Below are positions 1 through 5,519 of a stretch of DNA of 5,546 nt, piece after piece. A program made the position numbers and the translations under genes. This DNA comes from CAYUIS01 sp964444825. GTDB lineage: Bacteria > Chloroflexota > Anaerolineae > B4-G1. Where the stretch lies: NCBI GenBank assembly GCA_964444825.1, contig CAYUIS010000205.1:1-5546 (forward strand). Direction: 5' to 3'. Within the stretch, counting starts at the first letter, position 1. The number at the start of each line of letters is the position of its first letter. Under the pieces are notes generated by a model. That model searched no databases. It was not told the DNA's origin and worked only from the letters and a program-made list of their open reading frames with translations.

Positions 1-263
1 CACTTGTCGCAGATGATGCCCCTGTAGCGAACGTTCTTGTACTTGCCGCAATAACACTGCCAATCCTTGGTGGGTCCGAAAATCGCCTCGCAGAAGAGGC
101 CATCCTTTTCGGGACGCAGGCGGCGGTAGTTGATCGTCTCCGGTTTGGTGACCTCACCGTAGGACCACCCATGAATCTGTTCGGGCGATGCCAGGCTGAT
201 ACGAAGCGCGCGAAAATCGCGCGCTTCCATATCCTGTTGTTCTCGATCGCGCATTGTTCTCAT
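1..263 (-). CDS. rpoC: DNA-directed RNA polymerase subunit beta' (N-terminal fragment)
   Basis: This is the 5' end of the gene for the RNA polymerase beta' subunit; the rest lies beyond the left edge. The 87 complete codons contain the family's N-terminal block: RISLASPEQI (residues 21-30), GEVTKPETINYR (36-48), PEKDGLFCEAIFGP (51-64) and CYCGKYK (70-76). Cysteines 70, 72 and 85, plus residue 88 whose codon is cut after TG, form the beta' zinc-binding site (CxC...CxxC). From the ATG at 263 the protein aligns without gaps to the E. coli RpoC N-terminus as I remember it, with the same cysteine numbers, which favours this start. In-frame ATGs at 254 and 230 are alternatives; the last would begin MEARDF, a length seen in other phyla. 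A weak Shine-Dalgarno lies upstream (GAGGGA at 275-280, or GGAT at 270-273). No rpoB precedes the gene. Identity is essentially certain; only the exact start is open. Confidence 0.98.
   Translation of the reverse strand, partial: MRTMRDREQQDMEARDFRALRISLASPEQIHGWSYGEVTKPETINYRRLRPEKDGLFCEAIFGPTKDWQCYCGKYKNVRYRGIICDK
203..227 (-). repeat. Perfect 11-bp inverted repeat inside rpoC codons 13-21
   Basis: GAAGCGCGCGA (227-217 on the minus strand) is followed by a 3-nt TTT loop and its exact reverse complement TCGCGCGCTTC (213-203). All 11 pairs are Watson-Crick and 8 are G-C. In the rpoC mRNA this would be a very stable hairpin starting 37 nt after the A of the first ATG and directly after the third in-frame ATG. 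The codons encode EARDFRALR. The symmetry is seen directly; a regulatory role is inference. Confidence 0.85.
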
Positions 264-269
264 TATCTA

Positions 270-280
270 ATCCATCCCTC
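270..280 (-). promoter_or_regulatory. Candidate Shine-Dalgarno region for rpoC
   Basis: On the minus strand GAGGGA (280-275) lies 11 nt, and GGAT (273-270) lies 6 nt, before the ATG at 263. Neither is a full AGGAGG, but both fit this start better than the downstream ATGs. The ATG at 230 is preceded by AGGAT with almost no spacer. Confidence 0.45.
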
Positions 281-298
281 GCAAACTCATGCACAAAA

Positions 299-332
299 GA
301 AGCGCGGAGGCTTCCCTACTGCTCAGCGCTTC
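299..332 (-). promoter_or_regulatory. Terminator-like hairpin in the rpoC leader (candidate attenuator)
   Basis: In the predicted rpoC 5' leader, GAAGCGC (332-326) pairs with GCGCTTC (305-299). Beyond one T-C mismatch the stem extends by GAG/CTC (324-322 with 309-307), giving 10 pairs and a 12-nt loop. The 3' arm runs directly into TTTTGTG, so the element resembles a weak intrinsic terminator about 30 nt before the rpoC start codon. The U-tract is short and interrupted, so partial attenuation is more likely than full termination. It could also be a plain leader stem-loop. Confidence 0.4.
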
Positions 333-365
333 ATGAAGTGAATCCCACCTTTCATAAGAGCGAGT

Positions 366-393
366 ATTATACACCCTCCTGCGAAATTGTCAA
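366..393 (-). promoter_or_regulatory. Strong sigma-70 promoter for rpoC
   Basis: Read leftward, a perfect -35 hexamer TTGACA (393-388) is followed after 16 bp by a perfect -10 hexamer TATAAT (371-366). The predicted transcription start is near 359, giving a leader of about 96 nt before the ATG at 263. Twelve of twelve consensus bases at near-ideal spacing, just upstream of a housekeeping gene, make this one of the firmest non-coding calls in the window. It implies that rpoC can be transcribed independently of rpoB. Confidence 0.88.
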
Positions 394-400
394 GGACAGT

Positions 401-412
401 ATCTTCTTTTTT
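401..412 (-). promoter_or_regulatory. A-rich tract upstream of the rpoC promoter, UP-element-like
   Basis: On the minus strand the run AAAAAAGAAGAT ends 7 bp upstream of the -35 hexamer, at about -42 to -53 relative to the predicted start. That is where the RNA polymerase alpha-subunit C-terminal domain binds UP elements. It contrasts with the GC-rich surroundings. Function is inferred from position and composition only. Confidence 0.45.
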
Positions 413-423
413 GGGTGAATGGC

Positions 424-452
424 TTGAGATATGGCGCAAACTGTGGTAAACT
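424..452 (+). promoter_or_regulatory. Candidate sigma-70 promoter of the sugar operon
   Basis: TTGAGA (424-429, 5 of 6 consensus) is separated by 17 bp from TAAACT (447-452, 4 of 6). The TGG at 444-446 supplies an extended -10 TGn element. The predicted start is near 459, leaving about 39 nt before the GTG start of the kinase gene. It is weaker than the divergent rpoC promoter, whose -35 lies 31 bp away, as expected for a regulated catabolic operon. Confidence 0.5.
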
Positions 453-497
453 TGGGCAGTAAGCTCAGAATCGGACATTCCAGGTAGCAAGCGCGAG

Positions 498-1577
498 GTG
501 ATCGTGACAAAGAGGATATCCGCCACTATTCCTACTCGCATAGACCTGGCCGGTGGCACCCTGGATGTATATCCCCTCTATCTGTTCGAAGACGGTGGGC
601 TGACTGTCAATGCGGCGATCAACATCTATGGTCACGTGACCGTGGAGGAGCGAACTGACGCTCAGATCCATATTCGTTCTCAAGATACCGGTATTGAGAG
701 ATCCTTCACCAGTCTGTCCGAGATGCCGATGGGGGGCGAACTAGACCTGGTCAAAAGGGCGCTGCGCTTCTACTGCACGAGGAGCGACACTCGGCAAGGG
801 CAAACACAGGGGCTGGATGTAACGTTGCACAGCAAAGCACCACCGGGATCCGGCTTGGGGGCATCATCGGCTCTGCTTATGGCCCTCTCCAGCACCCTGA
901 ACGAGATCGGAAATCTGGGCCTGAGCAAAGATCGCCTGATCGACCTGGGAGCCAACATCGAAGCTCAGGTCATCGGTATCCCAACGGGTAAGCAGGACTA
1001 TTTTCCGCCTCTGTTCGGAGGTATCTGCAGTATATGGTTCGATGTGGACGGTCACCGGTTGGAGCGGTTGGGAGAGGATAACGATCTGATTGAGCGTCTT
1101 AACGAACGACTTATCCTCAGCTTTACAAACATCAACCGCTTTTCGGGGGTCACCAACTGGGCTATGCTCAAGCGCTACATCGAGCGCAAGGGGGATACTG
1201 TGGCCCATATGCGACAAATCAAACAGGTGGCCCTGGATGTGCGACGAAGCTTGATGATCGGAGATCTGGGTGAGTTCGCCCGGCTGCTGGCCGTGGAATG
1301 GGATAACCGCAAAGCGCTGGCCGATGGGGTCACCACGCCAGAGATCGACAGAATGATCGTGGCGGCAGCGGCCCAAGGGGCGCGGGCCAGCAAACTCTGC
1401 GGCGCAGGTGGAGGCGGGTGTATGATCACCTACGCTGAACCAGAAGACGGACCCGCTGTGAGACGGGCCCTGGTGAACGCCGGAGCCACATTGATGCCCT
1501 TCCAAATCGTTCCCGAAGGTGTGCGGTTGAGAATCGGCAGTAGTCCCTGTGCTGATCCTACAGAGCGCAATCAGTAA
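498..1577 (+). CDS. GHMP-family sugar kinase (galactokinase / heptose-kinase-like)
   Basis: A 359-residue cytoplasmic kinase of the GHMP superfamily, closest in style to the predicted kinases related to galactokinase, mevalonate kinase and D-glycero-D-manno-heptose 7-phosphate kinase. All three hallmarks are present: substrate motif PTRIDLAGGTLD (12-23), the glycine-rich phosphate-binding loop PPGSGLGASSA (115-125) and the C-terminal KLCGAGGGGCM (299-309). E154 and D167 (in GKQDYFPPLFGG) fit the Mg-binding glutamate and catalytic-base aspartate of the family. It would move the ATP gamma-phosphate to a small molecule, most likely a sugar; the substrate cannot be read from the sequence. The start is GTG 498; GTG 504 is possible but sits on the Shine-Dalgarno-like GAGGTGAT. 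A weak AGGTA lies 11 nt upstream of 498. First gene of a likely operon with the downstream hydrolase, 35 nt away. The last dozen residues look non-conserved. Confidence 0.92.
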   Translation: MIVTKRISATIPTRIDLAGGTLDVYPLYLFEDGGLTVNAAINIYGHVTVEERTDAQIHIRSQDTGIERSFTSLSEMPMGGELDLVKRALRFYCTRSDTRQGQTQGLDVTLHSKAPPGSGLGASSALLMALSSTLNEIGNLGLSKDRLIDLGANIEAQVIGIPTGKQDYFPPLFGGICSIWFDVDGHRLERLGEDNDLIERLNERLILSFTNINRFSGVTNWAMLKRYIERKGDTVAHMRQIKQVALDVRRSLMIGDLGEFARLLAVEWDNRKALADGVTTPEIDRMIVAAAAQGARASKLCGAGGGGCMITYAEPEDGPAVRRALVNAGATLMPFQIVPEGVRLRIGSSPCADPTERNQ

Positions 1578-1600
1578 CCCATGTTGTCCCACTGTGCCGC

Positions 1601-1610
1601 AAAGGAGGTC
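1601..1610 (+). promoter_or_regulatory. Strong ribosome binding site for the GH20 gene
   Basis: AAAGGAGGTC contains a full AGGAGGT match to the 16S rRNA 3' end, 3 nt before GTG 1613. It fixes this GTG as the start even though the codon is not ATG, and it is the best Shine-Dalgarno in the window. Confidence 0.8.
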
Positions 1611-1612
1611 AA

Positions 1613-3631
1613 GTGACTCTGCAACTATTGCCCCAGCCCAAGGTGCTTTCCCTCACCGATGGCGCTTTTGGCCTCGACGCCGATACGCTGATCCTTATGC
1701 CAGCCCAGGCTGACGACAGGGCTTACTCAGCCGGCCGGCAGTTACAGGAGGACGTGTGTCGGTCCACCTGCCTGACGCCGCCCATCGTCAAAGCCTTTGC
1801 CCAGCCCCGTTCTGAGAACGTCATTCTGCTCATCTGCGGCGCGGACCAGGCGAACTCATTTGGCGTCGCGCCCTTGGGCATCCGAGCACCGGCCAGTGTG
1901 GCCGACCAGGCCTATGCGCTCACCATCACACCAAGCACCATCATTCTCTACGCCGATGGACCGGCTGGATTGTTCTACGCCGTGCAGACGCTGCGTCAGG
2001 TGGTTCGGCTCCACGGTCACTTGTTGCCGGGGCTGGACATACAGGACTGGCCCAGCCTCGCCTATCGCGGTCTGATGCTCGACATCTCTCGCCGCAAGGT
2101 GCCCACCCTGGGCACGCTCAAACACCTGGTCGCCGAGCTGGCCCACTTTAAGCTTAACGTACTGCAGCTCTACACCGAACACACTTTCCAGTTTCCCCGG
2201 CATCCCAAGATCGGAGCGGGCTGTGGCTCGCTGAGTAGCCAGGACATACTGGAGTTGGACGCTGTGTGCCGCCAACATCACGTCGAGCTGATGCCCAATC
2301 TGCAGTCCTTTGGGCACACGCGCAACACGCTGCTCATTCCAGAGTACCAACACCTGGCAGAGACGGACCTGCTGTGGACACTGAGCCCTGCCTTCGAGGA
2401 GACCTACACGCTGCTGGACGAGCTTTATGCGGATATGCTGCCGGCATTCACCTCTACCACCCTCAACGTGGACTGCGACGAGACGTACGACCTGGGAAAG
2501 GGTGCCAGCAAACTCCTCGCTGAAGAGATGGGCGTAGGACGCGTCTACCTGAGCCACATCCTGCGGGTGCGCGAACTGGCGGCCCGATACGGACGACGTA
2601 TCCAAATGTGGGGCGACATCCTGCTGCATCACCCGGAGCTGATCGACGACGTGCCTGACGACGTCACACTGCTCGACTGGCACTATGACCCGGCCGATGA
2701 ATACCCTACCGTCAAGACGTTTGCCGGGGCCGGACGGCGGTTCTGGGTCTGCCCTGGTGTGGGCTCGTGGAACAGCGTGTTCCCGAGGCTCTACGGGGCG
2801 AACGTCAACATCCGCAACCTGGTGCGCGACGGCGTTGACGCTGGGGCGGAAGGAGTGCTCAATACCGATTGGGGGGATCACGGCCACTACCAGCCCTTGG
2901 GCCTGAGTTGGTACGGGTACATCTTTGGCGCGGCTCAGGGCTGGACCGGGGGCACGACCGGCGACGAGGACTTTGAGACTGCTTTTGGGCCGCTCTTCTT
3001 TGGCTCAGAACAAAAGGAGAGCCTGGCCGCGCTGCACCACTTGGCCGACACCAACAAACTGCCCAACGTCTACCGCCACAACCGTTCTCAGACAATCCTG
3101 GCGCTGTTTGATGAGCCGCTGGTCGGCGATCTGCTGACGGGCGAGGAAAGACTACCTGGAGAGACGCTGAAACAGATGCACGCGCTAGCAAAGAACGGGG
3201 CCGCCACATTCGATACCCTGGCCCCCGGGCATCCACGGGAACTGATGCTGCGCGAGATGGCATTGGCCGCCCGGCTGACCGCCTATGCGGCACGCAAGGT
3301 GACGCTCTCGCTAGAGATCCGCCAGGGATTGCGTGATCCGAGCCTGGATGCGGACAAGATCGGCGAGTACATCCTGGTTCTCAAGACGCTCGATATCGAG
3401 TTGGAACAACTCCGGGCCGAGTTTGAGGCGCTTTGGTTCGCCCGGGCCCGGCGCAGCGAGATCCACGTCGTCTTGGGTTACTACGCCGGCCTGCGCGTTC
3501 GCTACCGGGCGGCCATCGAATGGCTGGAGCAACAGCGCCAATCGCTGCTCAAAGGTGGCGATGTGGACGCGGATCTGAGCACCTACGCCGCGGGCGCTTA
3601 TCGCACCCTGTGGCAGAACTGGCCTGACTAG
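1613..3631 (+). CDS. GH20-type beta-N-acetylhexosaminidase-like glycoside hydrolase
   Basis: A 672-residue protein with the layout of family 20 hydrolases. An N-terminal zincin-like alpha/beta domain (about 1-145) leads through DGPAGLFYAVQTLRQV (115-130) into the TIM barrel, which opens at YRGLMLDISRR (151-161). The catalytic pair is D289-E290 in LNVDCDET: in GH20 the glutamate is the general acid and the aspartate orients the substrate 2-acetamido group. Barrel aromatics include MWGD (332-335), LDWHYD (354-359) and NTDWGDHGHYQP (417-428). The usual HxGxDE motif is altered, with aspartate 287 at the glycine position. A helical, charged C-terminal region (about 460-672) is extra. There is no signal peptide, so it probably acts in the cytoplasm on imported or recycled oligosaccharides bearing beta-linked GlcNAc or GalNAc. 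Second gene of the operon; its stop is 3 nt before the next ATG. The fold is confident; the exact substrate is inferred. Confidence 0.88.
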   Translation: MTLQLLPQPKVLSLTDGAFGLDADTLILMPAQADDRAYSAGRQLQEDVCRSTCLTPPIVKAFAQPRSENVILLICGADQANSFGVAPLGIRAPASVADQAYALTITPSTIILYADGPAGLFYAVQTLRQVVRLHGHLLPGLDIQDWPSLAYRGLMLDISRRKVPTLGTLKHLVAELAHFKLNVLQLYTEHTFQFPRHPKIGAGCGSLSSQDILELDAVCRQHHVELMPNLQSFGHTRNTLLIPEYQHLAETDLLWTLSPAFEETYTLLDELYADMLPAFTSTTLNVDCDETYDLGKGASKLLAEEMGVGRVYLSHILRVRELAARYGRRIQMWGDILLHHPELIDDVPDDVTLLDWHYDPADEYPTVKTFAGAGRRFWVCPGVGSWNSVFPRLYGANVNIRNLVRDGVDAGAEGVLNTDWGDHGHYQPLGLSWYGYIFGAAQGWTGGTTGDEDFETAFGPLFFGSEQKESLAALHHLADTNKLPNVYRHNRSQTILALFDEPLVGDLLTGEERLPGETLKQMHALAKNGAATFDTLAPGHPRELMLREMALAARLTAYAARKVTLSLEIRQGLRDPSLDADKIGEYILVLKTLDIELEQLRAEFEALWFARARRSEIHVVLGYYAGLRVRYRAAIEWLEQQRQSLLKGGDVDADLSTYAAGAYRTLWQNWPD

Positions 3632-3634
3632 CCC

Positions 3635-5062
3635 ATGTCTCAGCCCATCACAGCCGTTTTGATCGGCGCCGGCAACCGGGGCTATGAGAGATATGGCCCC
3701 TACGCCCTGGCGCACCCTGATGAAATCCGTTTCGTGGCCGTCGCAGAGCCACACGAGGCGCGCAGGGCGCGGTTTGCCCGGGCCCACGATATCCCGACAG
3801 CGTACCAGTTCCACACCTGGGAAGACTTGCTCGTCCGAGACCAGATGGCCGACGCTGCCCTCGTCTGCACGCTGGATCGGATGCACGTCGAGCCCACGCT
3901 AGCCGCCCTGGAGGCTGGCTACGACGTCCTGCTGGAGAAACCGATGGCCACCACGCTGGCGGACTGCGTGCAATTGGTGCGGACGGCCGAGCACACCGGA
4001 CGGCTGCTACAGATCTGCCACGTGCTGCGGTATTCGGCCTTCTTTTCCACTCTGCATGACATTGTCACCTCGGGCCGTCTGGGTGACGTCATCACCGTCG
4101 AGCACCGAGAGAACGTGGCCTACTGGCACATGGCTCACTCCTTCGTGCGGGGCAACTGGCGGGATAGCCAGGTCGAAAGCCCAATGATCCTGGCCAAGTG
4201 CTGCCACGATCTCGACCTGCTGTACTGGATCCTGGGACCTTGCGCCCGACTCAGTTCCTTTGGCTCGTTGATCCACTTTCGACCCGAGAACGCACCGGAT
4301 GGAGCACCGGAGCGCTGTACGGATGGGTGCCCAGCCGCCGACCATTGCCCCTGGTACGCACCGCGCCTGTACCTGGACATGGTCCCGCTGTTCCACGTAG
4401 CCCGCCGCTCACCTCTAGCGCAAGAACGGCTGGCGGCCGAGTTGAGCCTGCGGTGGCCCTCACTGGTGAACGCTGCCCGCCGGAGGATGCCTGGCCTGGA
4501 GGCAACCCTGGACTATCGGGGCTGGCCTATCTCGGTCATATCCGAGGATACCGCTCCCCAAGCTCGCCGGGAGGCCCTCCAGACAGGACCCTACGGCCGC
4601 TGCGTGTACCGCTGCGGTAACGACGTGGTGGATCACCAGATCGTGAACATGGCGCTTGAGGATGGAGGATCGGCGGTTCTGGTGATGCACGGCCATTCCC
4701 ACAGAGAGGGGCGGACGATGCGCTACGACGGTACCCGAGCCACGTTGCGGGGGTGCTTTTATCCTGAAGAGCAGCGGATCGAGATCCACGATCACCTCAC
4801 AGGCGATATGGAGGTCATCCGGCCCTCCGTTGGCCGCGTGGGGACCAGCGGCCACGGGGGCGGCGACGCGGCGCTCATGGGGGCTTTTGTCCACAGCGTA
4901 CGATCCACGTCCCAGGGACATGGATCACGCACGAAAACGAGCGCCCGGGAGTCGTTGGAGAGCCATCTGATGGCCTTTGCCGCCGAACGAGCGCGGCTGG
5001 AGGGGGTCGTGCTTTCTATGGACGAGTTTCGCCGTCGGGCCGAAGCACTGGCCGAGGAGTAG
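3635..5062 (+). CDS. Gfo/Idh/MocA-family NAD(P)-dependent oxidoreductase
   Basis: A 475-residue dehydrogenase of the glucose-fructose oxidoreductase / inositol dehydrogenase / MocA family. The N-terminal Rossmann fold carries the dinucleotide-binding GAGNRG (11-16) and the family signature LEKPMA (100-105) with catalytic lysine 102. H191 and D194 in CCHDLD match the catalytic histidine/aspartate motif of the C-terminal domain. The family usually oxidises or epimerises sugars, cyclitols or their derivatives; some relatives (GH109) are NAD-dependent glycosidases, so hydrolysis by redox cannot be excluded. At 475 residues it is longer than the usual 330-400. The extra length includes a cysteine-rich insert CTDGCPAADHC (228-238) and the region around C323 and C327. 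No Shine-Dalgarno is obvious and the ATG is 3 nt after the GH20 stop, suggesting translational coupling. Last gene of the operon. Substrate unknown. Confidence 0.93.
   Translation: MSQPITAVLIGAGNRGYERYGPYALAHPDEIRFVAVAEPHEARRARFARAHDIPTAYQFHTWEDLLVRDQMADAALVCTLDRMHVEPTLAALEAGYDVLLEKPMATTLADCVQLVRTAEHTGRLLQICHVLRYSAFFSTLHDIVTSGRLGDVITVEHRENVAYWHMAHSFVRGNWRDSQVESPMILAKCCHDLDLLYWILGPCARLSSFGSLIHFRPENAPDGAPERCTDGCPAADHCPWYAPRLYLDMVPLFHVARRSPLAQERLAAELSLRWPSLVNAARRRMPGLEATLDYRGWPISVISEDTAPQARREALQTGPYGRCVYRCGNDVVDHQIVNMALEDGGSAVLVMHGHSHREGRTMRYDGTRATLRGCFYPEEQRIEIHDHLTGDMEVIRPSVGRVGTSGHGGGDAALMGAFVHSVRSTSQGHGSRTKTSARESLESHLMAFAAERARLEGVVLSMDEFRRRAEALAEE
4902..4926 (+). repeat. Near-perfect 25-nt palindrome inside the oxidoreductase gene
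   Basis: GATCCACGTCCC (4902-4913) and GGGACATGGATC (4915-4926) are inverted around A4914, with 11 of 12 positions pairing (mismatch 4908/4920). It lies in codons for residues 423-431, a hydrophilic Ser/Gly/Arg-rich stretch just before the conserved-looking ARESLESHLMAFAAE segment (437-451). No function is known. Confidence 0.6.
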
Positions 5063-5168
5063 GCCAAGCGTCGTTCACTGGCATCTTCCAGGCTCCTCAG
5101 GGGTCATTAGCCGGCAGGCCCCAAATCCCGAGACCGAGGCCGGTACGCGAGTCGTCAGGTCCGCGCGG
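5063..5168. other. Convergent spacer without a clear terminator
   Basis: These 106 bp separate the stops of the oxidoreductase gene and the minus-strand gene. The sequence is GC-rich and includes small self-complementary pieces (CTGG/CCAG around 5080-5093 and GCCGGC near 5110), but no long stem followed by a T-run in either direction. Transcription may end by a factor-dependent mechanism or run into the opposite gene. Confidence 0.5.
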
Positions 5169-5519
5169 TCACTCGACGCGTTCCCAGCCCAATACGGAGC
5201 GCTGATACACAACGCCGTTGGTTTCGAGGGTGTTGATGCTGTCCGGGACCTCCAGCGATAGGTGGGTGACGACGTCACCTACCTTGGCCTGACTGGCATT
5301 GACGGCGATATGGGCAGAGATTCTCAACTGGACTTCATAGTCACGGTCATCGTTGGTGGCGGTCTCGATCATACGGGTCATACGGTCGGCCATATCACGG
5401 AGGATGTCCTCAAGCGAGATATCCTCGGGCAGCATAGTCAACGCCAGCGTGTGCCGGCCGGTCCTGTGTTCGAGCATTCCCTCGGTTGCACGCGGTCTGG
5501 ATTGCACAGGCGCCTCCAT
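5169..5519 (-). CDS. Hypothetical protein, possibly truncated by the window edge
   Basis: I do not recognise this 116-residue protein. Codon choice is GC-rich at third positions, as in the neighbours, and no matching gene is plausible on the opposite strand, so it is probably real. Residues 30-55 are acidic and amphipathic (LPEDISLEDILRDMADRM), followed by a charged segment and a beta-strand-like half (about 60-116) ending LGWERVE. There is no signal peptide or membrane segment and no cysteine. The ATG at 5519 is the first in the window, but the frame stays open to position 5546 with no stop and no good ribosome site, so the true N-terminus may lie outside. ATGs at residues 15 and 29 are alternatives; the first follows GAGGGA with almost no spacer. 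It converges on the sugar operon and shows no clear link to it. Confidence 0.65.
   Translation of the reverse strand: MEAPVQSRPRATEGMLEHRTGRHTLALTMLPEDISLEDILRDMADRMTRMIETATNDDRDYEVQLRISAHIAVNASQAKVGDVVTHLSLEVPDSINTLETNGVVYQRSVLGWERVE
5260..5284. repeat. Near-perfect 25-nt palindrome near the 3' end of the hypothetical gene
   Basis: AGGTGGGTGACG (5260-5271) and CGTCACCTACCT (5273-5284) are inverted around A5272, with 11 Watson-Crick pairs and one G-T at 5264/5280. It lies within codons of the minus-strand gene and about 200 nt past the end of the plus-strand operon. No T-run follows in either direction, so it is not a standard intrinsic terminator. Confidence 0.55.

Noticed and set aside
407..412. 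T-run (TTTTTT) in the divergent region as a plus-strand terminator
   Set aside because: No adequate stem precedes it on the plus strand and no plus-strand gene ends there; it is better read as the A-tract upstream of the rpoC promoter.
323..559. 78-residue minus-strand open frame upstream of rpoC
   Set aside because: It lies across the strong rpoC promoter, the leader and the start of the kinase gene, has no ribosome site and resembles no family.
864..1592. 242-residue minus-strand open frame opposite the GHMP kinase
   Set aside because: Antisense shadow of a gene with all GHMP motifs; its composition (rich in His, Gln, Ser) is typical of reverse-frame translation.
1856..2887. 343-residue minus-strand open frame opposite the GH20 gene
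   Set aside because: Long only because GC-rich codons on the other strand avoid stops; no motifs, and the plus-strand frame carries a clear GH20 domain.
3311..3886. 191-residue minus-strand open frame spanning the GH20 and oxidoreductase junction
   Set aside because: It crosses two well-supported plus-strand genes and has no recognisable domain.
4460..4921. 153-residue minus-strand open frame opposite the oxidoreductase
   Set aside because: Shadow frame within a well-supported family protein; no independent signal.
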